NCBI GenBank assembly: GCA_002296885.1
Contig: DBIH01000042.1
Location: 1-17,920 of the forward strand
Direction: 5' to 3'
DNA from: Flavobacterium sp. UBA807
GTDB taxonomy: Bacteria > Bacteroidota > Bacteroidia > Flavobacteriales > Flavobacteriaceae
DNA: 17,920 nucleotides
Within the stretch, counting starts at the first letter, position 1. Every line of letters begins with the position of its first letter. Below, piece after piece: positions 14,562 to 17,920 of this stretch. The translations under genes were made by a program, and so were the position numbers. Under the pieces are notes generated by a model. The model searched no databases. It was not told the DNA's origin and saw nothing but the letters and a program-made list of their open reading frames with translations.

Positions 14562-15086
14562 TTACTCATATTTATAATTAAAAGTTCCGTCAGTAACAGT
14601 ATATACTACTGGTGAAGACGGATCACTTGGGTCTACAACTGCTGTAAACTGAAAGGTGCCTTTTACGATTTTTGTCGAAGTGTTGACACTTGTAATGACA
14701 ATGGTTCCGTTTTTTGTGGATTCAGAGTCGTCTGTAGCAAGATCAATTAAATCAATGAAATGAGATGGCGGGGTGTCAAAAGTTTCCGGGCCAAATGTAT
14801 AAGTCCCGACTGCGATATTTGATCTTTTGAGCCAAATGTTGATTTCAGGATTTCCAAAAGTACCACCAGCTCTTCCCTGAAGCATCACATAATCTTCAAT
14901 TGGATAATAACTCCAAATGTTGGTGGTTGAAAATTCGTTTGTCCCAAATGGGTTGTTGGCCTGAAAAGTTGCGCCATTGATTTTTGCGGTCATTGCCCAT
15001 CCGGATTCGCTTGAGTCACTTCCACCGGAAGAACAGGAAGCCAAACTTAAAGATAAGGCTAAGAATAAGAGAGAGATTTTTTTCAT
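14562..15086 (-). CDS. Small hypothetical lipoprotein (DUF6252-like)
   Basis: A 174-residue envelope lipoprotein. Residues 1-18 are a signal peptide with lipobox LASC (Cys18), followed by a Ser/Gly/Asp/Glu-rich segment (SSGGSDSSES) of the kind that in flavobacteria can direct lipoproteins to the cell surface. The rest is beta-rich and starts with AMTAKINGATFQANNPFG, with later GTYTFGPETF, NGTIVITSVNTSTKIVKGTFQFTA and a final VTDGTFNYKY. This pattern resembles the small flavobacterial family labelled DUF6252; I rate that match as tentative. There is no catalytic motif. It is monocistronic, converging on ruvC and diverging from hemW. Confidence 0.82.
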   Translation of the reverse strand: MKKISLLFLALSLSLASCSSGGSDSSESGWAMTAKINGATFQANNPFGTNEFSTTNIWSYYPIEDYVMLQGRAGGTFGNPEINIWLKRSNIAVGTYTFGPETFDTPPSHFIDLIDLATDDSESTKNGTIVITSVNTSTKIVKGTFQFTAVVDPSDPSSPVVYTVTDGTFNYKYE

Positions 15087-15168
15087 AAAAATTAAGTTTT
15101 GTTTTTGCTAATATAAAATTATAAATGGTATTTAAACTAATTTTACAGAATAAAAAACTGACAATTAA

Positions 15169-16302
15169 ATGTCCGGCATCTATATTCATATCCCTTTCTG
15201 TAAGAAAGCTTGCCATTACTGTGATTTTCATTTTTCGACTTCACTTAAAAAGAAAGAGGAAATGGTTTTGGCGTTAGCCAAAGAAATTGTGATGCGAAAA
15301 GATGAATTCAAAAATGAAGTTGTCGAAACAATCTACTTTGGTGGTGGAACGCCAAGTATTTTGGAAGTTGCTGATATTCGATTGTTGATTGATACGGTTT
15401 ATCAAAATTACAATGTCAGTGGTAATCCTGAAATAACAGTCGAAGCCAATCCCGACGATTTGTCGGAAGTACGAATTATCGAATTGTCACAAAGCAAAGT
15501 AAATCGCTTGAGTATCGGAATCCAGTCTTTTTTTGAAGAAGATTTAAAATTAATGAACCGCGCTCACAATTCGGCGGAAGCCAAAAAATGTTTGGAAATT
15601 GTCACACAGTATTTTGACAATATTTCCATTGACTTGATTTATGGAATTCCGGGGATGAGCAATGAAAAATGGCTTCAGAATATAGAAACTGCATTATCAT
15701 TCAACATGCCGCATATATCAAGTTATGCCTTAACGGTCGAACCTAAAACAGCTCTTTCTAAGTTCATTCAAAAAGGAATTATTCCACCACCCGACGATGA
15801 AGTCGCTCAGGAACATTTTCATTTGTTAATTGACAAGCTCGAAGAAAACGGATTCATTCATTATGAGTTGTCTAATTTTGGAAAAGAAGACTATTTCTCC
15901 AAAAATAATTCGAGTTATTGGCTTGGTAAAAAATACCTCGGAATCGGTCCGTCGGCACACAGTTATGATGGAGTTTCAAGAAGCTGGAATGTGTCGAATA
16001 ATGCGCTTTATTTGAAAGCAATTTTAGAAAATCAATTGCCTTCAGAAACTGAAACTTTGACTAAAACTGACCGTTATAATGAATATGTAATGACGGGTTT
16101 GCGGACGATTTGGGGAATCTCATTAGAGCGAATAGAAACGGAATTTGGCAAAAGCTATTTGGAATATCTAAATCAACAAGCCGAAAAATATATTGAAGAT
16201 CATTTGCTTTTTATTGATGAAAATGTTTTAAGAACAACCAAAAATGGAAAGTTTTTAGCTGATGGAATCGCAAGTGATTTGTTTTTGCTAAATTTGGAAT
16301 AA
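15169..16302 (+). CDS. hemW: HemW-type radical SAM protein (heme chaperone)
   Basis: A member of the coproporphyrinogen III oxidase-like radical SAM family. Characterised HemW proteins bind heme and pass it to respiratory proteins; older annotations call them oxygen-independent coproporphyrinogen oxidases. The 377-residue length is typical. The 4Fe-4S motif is Cys11-x3-Cys15-x2-Cys18 (PFCKKACHYCDF), followed by the SAM-binding YFGGGTPS (about 57-64), VEANPDD, RLSIGIQSFFEEDLKLMNRAHN and SIDLIYGIPG. The C-terminal region has YELSNFGKE and KYLGIGPSAHSYDG. The stretch that is often HNxxYW in HemW reads NNSSYW (Asn246). The stop overlaps the next start (TAATG), so the downstream hydrolase is translationally coupled. 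Confidence 0.93.
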   Translation: MSGIYIHIPFCKKACHYCDFHFSTSLKKKEEMVLALAKEIVMRKDEFKNEVVETIYFGGGTPSILEVADIRLLIDTVYQNYNVSGNPEITVEANPDDLSEVRIIELSQSKVNRLSIGIQSFFEEDLKLMNRAHNSAEAKKCLEIVTQYFDNISIDLIYGIPGMSNEKWLQNIETALSFNMPHISSYALTVEPKTALSKFIQKGIIPPPDDEVAQEHFHLLIDKLEENGFIHYELSNFGKEDYFSKNNSSYWLGKKYLGIGPSAHSYDGVSRSWNVSNNALYLKAILENQLPSETETLTKTDRYNEYVMTGLRTIWGISLERIETEFGKSYLEYLNQQAEKYIEDHLLFIDENVLRTTKNGKFLADGIASDLFLLNLE

Positions 16303-17069
16303 TGAAAGCATTAATCAACAACACTTTCGAAATCGACTTATCAAAACCCATTGATATTTCAATTCCGTTGACCAACACTGATGCCAATCCGATTGCATGG
16401 TATATTGAAAAACCGCAAATTGAACCGGTTCGTTTTGGCGATTGGATTGGAAAAGTTTCTGAAGGAAGCTCGACGAATTTCAATAACATTTTTTTCAATC
16501 CGCACGGACACGGAACGCATACCGAATGTCTTGGGCATATCACAAAGGATTTTTACAGCATCAATCAGTGCCTGAAAGAATTTTTCTTTACCGCCGAATT
16601 GATTTCGGTTGAACCGGAAATGAAAGGCGAAGATTTATTCATCACAAAAAACCAAATAGAAAAAGCATTAAATGGGACATCTCCCGAAGCAATCGCTATT
16701 CGGACTTTGCCAAATTCGGAAAGTAAAAAGCATAAAAACTACTCGAACACCAATCCCGCTTATCTATTGGAAGAAGCGGCGATTTTCATCCGCGAAAGCG
16801 GTATCAAACATTTACTGATTGATTTACCAAGTGTTGATAGGGAAAAAGACGAAGGGAAATTATTGGCGCACAAAGCATTCTGGAATGTGAAAGATGTCAA
16901 TAATCTCAATGCAGACGCTCGTTTGGATTGTACGATTACCGAAATGATTTTTGTTGACGATAAAGTGAAAGATGGAAGCTTCATCCTAAATCTACAGATT
17001 GCATCTTTTGAGAATGATGCTAGTCCATCCAAGCCAGTTTTGTATTCTATTTTAAATTCTGAACTATAA
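16302..17069 (+). CDS. Cyclase-family metal-dependent hydrolase (KynB superfamily, divergent)
   Basis: A 255-residue member of the putative-cyclase superfamily, which includes kynurenine formamidase KynB and isatin hydrolase. The N-terminus PIDISIPLTNTDANP is the family opening. The metal motif reads His68-Gly-His70-Gly-Thr-His73-Thr-Glu75-Cys-Leu-Gly-His79, instead of the usual His-x-Gly-Thr-His-x-Asp: the first His is displaced by one position and Asp is Glu. HLLIDLPSVDREKDEGKLLAHKAFW and a late TITEMIF supply likely His and Glu residues, with a longer gap between them than in KynB. It starts on the last base of the hemW stop. A kynurenine formamidase role is attractive given kynU and kmo in the window, but the motif differences and distance make it unproven. 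Confidence 0.8.
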   Translation: MKALINNTFEIDLSKPIDISIPLTNTDANPIAWYIEKPQIEPVRFGDWIGKVSEGSSTNFNNIFFNPHGHGTHTECLGHITKDFYSINQCLKEFFFTAELISVEPEMKGEDLFITKNQIEKALNGTSPEAIAIRTLPNSESKKHKNYSNTNPAYLLEEAAIFIRESGIKHLLIDLPSVDREKDEGKLLAHKAFWNVKDVNNLNADARLDCTITEMIFVDDKVKDGSFILNLQIASFENDASPSKPVLYSILNSEL

Positions 17070-17111
17070 ATTATAAATGGTTTTTAATTTAAAATTTAGA
17101 ATTTATAATTT
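17068..17111. repeat. AT-only inverted repeat before the GNAT gene
   Basis: AAATTATAAAT (17068-17078) is the exact reverse complement of ATTTATAATTT (17101-17111), with a smaller AATTTAAAATTT element (17086-17097) between them. There is no GC and no T-tract placement typical of a terminator. It separates the cyclase and GNAT genes (53-bp gap) and may be only low-complexity DNA. Confidence 0.5.
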
Positions 17112-17122
17112 AAAATAATTTT

Positions 17123-17524
17123 ATGATTGAAGTTTCCACAGATAAAAGCAGGCTCAATGTTTCATTCATTCAAAACTTTTTGAAGGATATTTACTGGGCT
17201 GCAGGACGAACAGTTGAAGAAGTGCAAACCACGATTGATGCTTCGTTTTGTTTCGGGATTTATCTGGATGGCGAACAAGTTGGTTTTGCCCGCGTTGTTA
17301 CCGATTATGTTGTGTTTGCCTATTTGATGGATGTCTTTATTGATGAAAAACATCGCGGCAAAGGATATTCTTCCATTCTGATTGATGCCATGATGAATGA
17401 GCCACAATTACAACAGGTCAAAATTTGGAGGTTGGCAACTTCAGATGCTCATTTTTTATATGAGAAATTTGGTTTCAAACCCTTGGCAACACCAGAAAAA
17501 ATGATGGAGAAAGTAATAAAATAA
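17123..17524 (+). CDS. GNAT family N-acetyltransferase
   Basis: A 133-residue single-domain acetyl-CoA-dependent transferase. The acetyl-CoA pyrophosphate-binding loop is EKHRGKGYSSILIDAM (an Arg-x-x-Gly-x-Gly/Ala pattern, about residues 74-80), preceded by the beta-strand YLMDVFI and followed by RLATSDAHFLYEKFGF, the usual C-terminal motif with Tyr in acid-base position. The acceptor cannot be predicted; a small amine or protein is possible. It follows an AT-only inverted repeat and sits 8 bp before a VOC-fold gene, with which it is probably co-transcribed. Confidence 0.92.
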   Translation: MIEVSTDKSRLNVSFIQNFLKDIYWAAGRTVEEVQTTIDASFCFGIYLDGEQVGFARVVTDYVVFAYLMDVFIDEKHRGKGYSSILIDAMMNEPQLQQVKIWRLATSDAHFLYEKFGFKPLATPEKMMEKVIK

Positions 17525-17532
17525 GACAGGCT

Positions 17533-17889
17533 ATGATTACAACAGTAATACCTAAATTGCCATTTATAGACAAACAAGAGACGATAAGTTTTTATGTCAA
17601 TCAGCTTGGGTTTGCATTAAACTCAGATTATGGAGATTATCTTATAGTAAGCTTGGAAAACGTCGAATTGCATTTCTTTTTATTTAAGGAATTAATTCCT
17701 CAAAAGTCTGACTTTATGATTTATCTTAGGATTGATAATGACATTGAAGCCTATTACCGGAAGCTTCAGGATTTAGGGGTGAAAATCCATCCAAACGGGG
17801 AGATGGAAAATAAGCCATGGAATCAAAAAGAATTTTCAATAATCGATCCAAACGGAACGTTACTGACTTTTGGTCAATCAATTAAATAA
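17533..17889 (+). CDS. VOC-fold protein (glyoxalase/bleomycin-resistance-like)
   Basis: A 118-residue protein with the paired beta-alpha-beta-beta-beta pattern of the vicinal-oxygen-chelate superfamily. The start IPKLPFIDKQETISFYVNQLGF is the classic opening of bleomycin-binding-type proteins, followed by LENVELHFFLFKE and the C-terminal WNQKEFSIIDPNGTLLTFGQ. Such small members either bind toxic metabolites or act on small substrates. Few metal-binding residues are conserved, so a ligand-binding role is as likely as catalysis. It is 8 bp after the GNAT gene and 2 bp before the next start, suggesting one operon. Confidence 0.9.
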   Translation: MITTVIPKLPFIDKQETISFYVNQLGFALNSDYGDYLIVSLENVELHFFLFKELIPQKSDFMIYLRIDNDIEAYYRKLQDLGVKIHPNGEMENKPWNQKEFSIIDPNGTLLTFGQSIK

Positions 17890-17891
17890 CC

Positions 17892-17920
17892 ATGAACATT
17901 CAGCAGCTATACGAATTTTG
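17892..17920 (+). CDS. 5' end of a further gene, cut by the window edge
   Basis: An ATG 2 nt after the VOC gene's stop opens a frame reading MNIQQLYEF to the window end. Nine residues are too few to identify it. From memory, flavobacterial MurF proteins begin in a similar way (MNIQQLY followed by a leucine-rich stretch), but that is only a guess. Confidence 0.4.

Overview
The window looks like a chromosomal segment of a member of the Bacteroidota, most likely a Flavobacterium or a close relative (Flavobacteriaceae). The evidence is an AT-rich sequence, start codons without Shine-Dalgarno sequences, promoter-like TTG-N19-TAnnTTTG elements, a secreted metallopeptidase with a type IX secretion (T9SS) C-terminal sorting domain, several lipoproteins, and dispersed intergenic repeats of a type I associate with flavobacterial genomes. 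I see no phage, plasmid, transposase, CRISPR array, tRNA or rRNA.

Layout. 1-570 is the 3' part of queA (queuosine tRNA modification), closed by a strong terminator. 571-769 holds that terminator, a composite hairpin repeat with a 41-nt palindrome, and an array of 8-bp repeats leading into kynU (kynureninase). 2114-4177 encodes a secreted zinc metallopeptidase (fungalysin/thermolysin-like) with a T9SS tail and its own terminator. 4254-4291 holds a second 8-bp array, in front of an arginase/agmatinase-family gene. A glycine-zipper lipoprotein (5482-5880) converges on a YitT-like membrane protein (5937-6911, minus). 7104-7865 is a two-gene unit of a DUF2975-like membrane protein and a small Cro/C1-type regulator behind a near-consensus promoter. 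It is followed by a penicillin-acylase-family hydrolase (7965-10382) and kmo (kynurenine 3-monooxygenase, 10445-11785).

11790-11843 is a second copy of the composite repeat, between the convergent kmo and glycosyltransferase genes. A flippase-like membrane protein and a GT2 glycosyltransferase (13887-11840, minus) overlap by 10 bp and form an envelope-polymer operon. It diverges from ruvC (13982-14533), which ends in a terminator shared with a minus-strand lipoprotein gene (14562-15086). The last stretch is co-directional: hemW, a cyclase-family hydrolase overlapping it by one base, a GNAT acetyltransferase, a VOC-fold protein and the first codons of another gene.

How the genes work together. 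kynU and kmo are two consecutive kynurenine-pathway enzymes (kynurenine to 3-hydroxykynurenine to 3-hydroxyanthranilate). They lie 8.4 kb apart and apparently have separate promoters. A divergent member of the superfamily that contains kynurenine formamidase (KynB) lies 4.5 kb beyond kmo. Tryptophan 2,3-dioxygenase and 3-hydroxyanthranilate dioxygenase are not in the window. The rest is mostly housekeeping and envelope genes. I found no convincing new multi-gene system; the most interesting signals are the intergenic repeats and palindromes.
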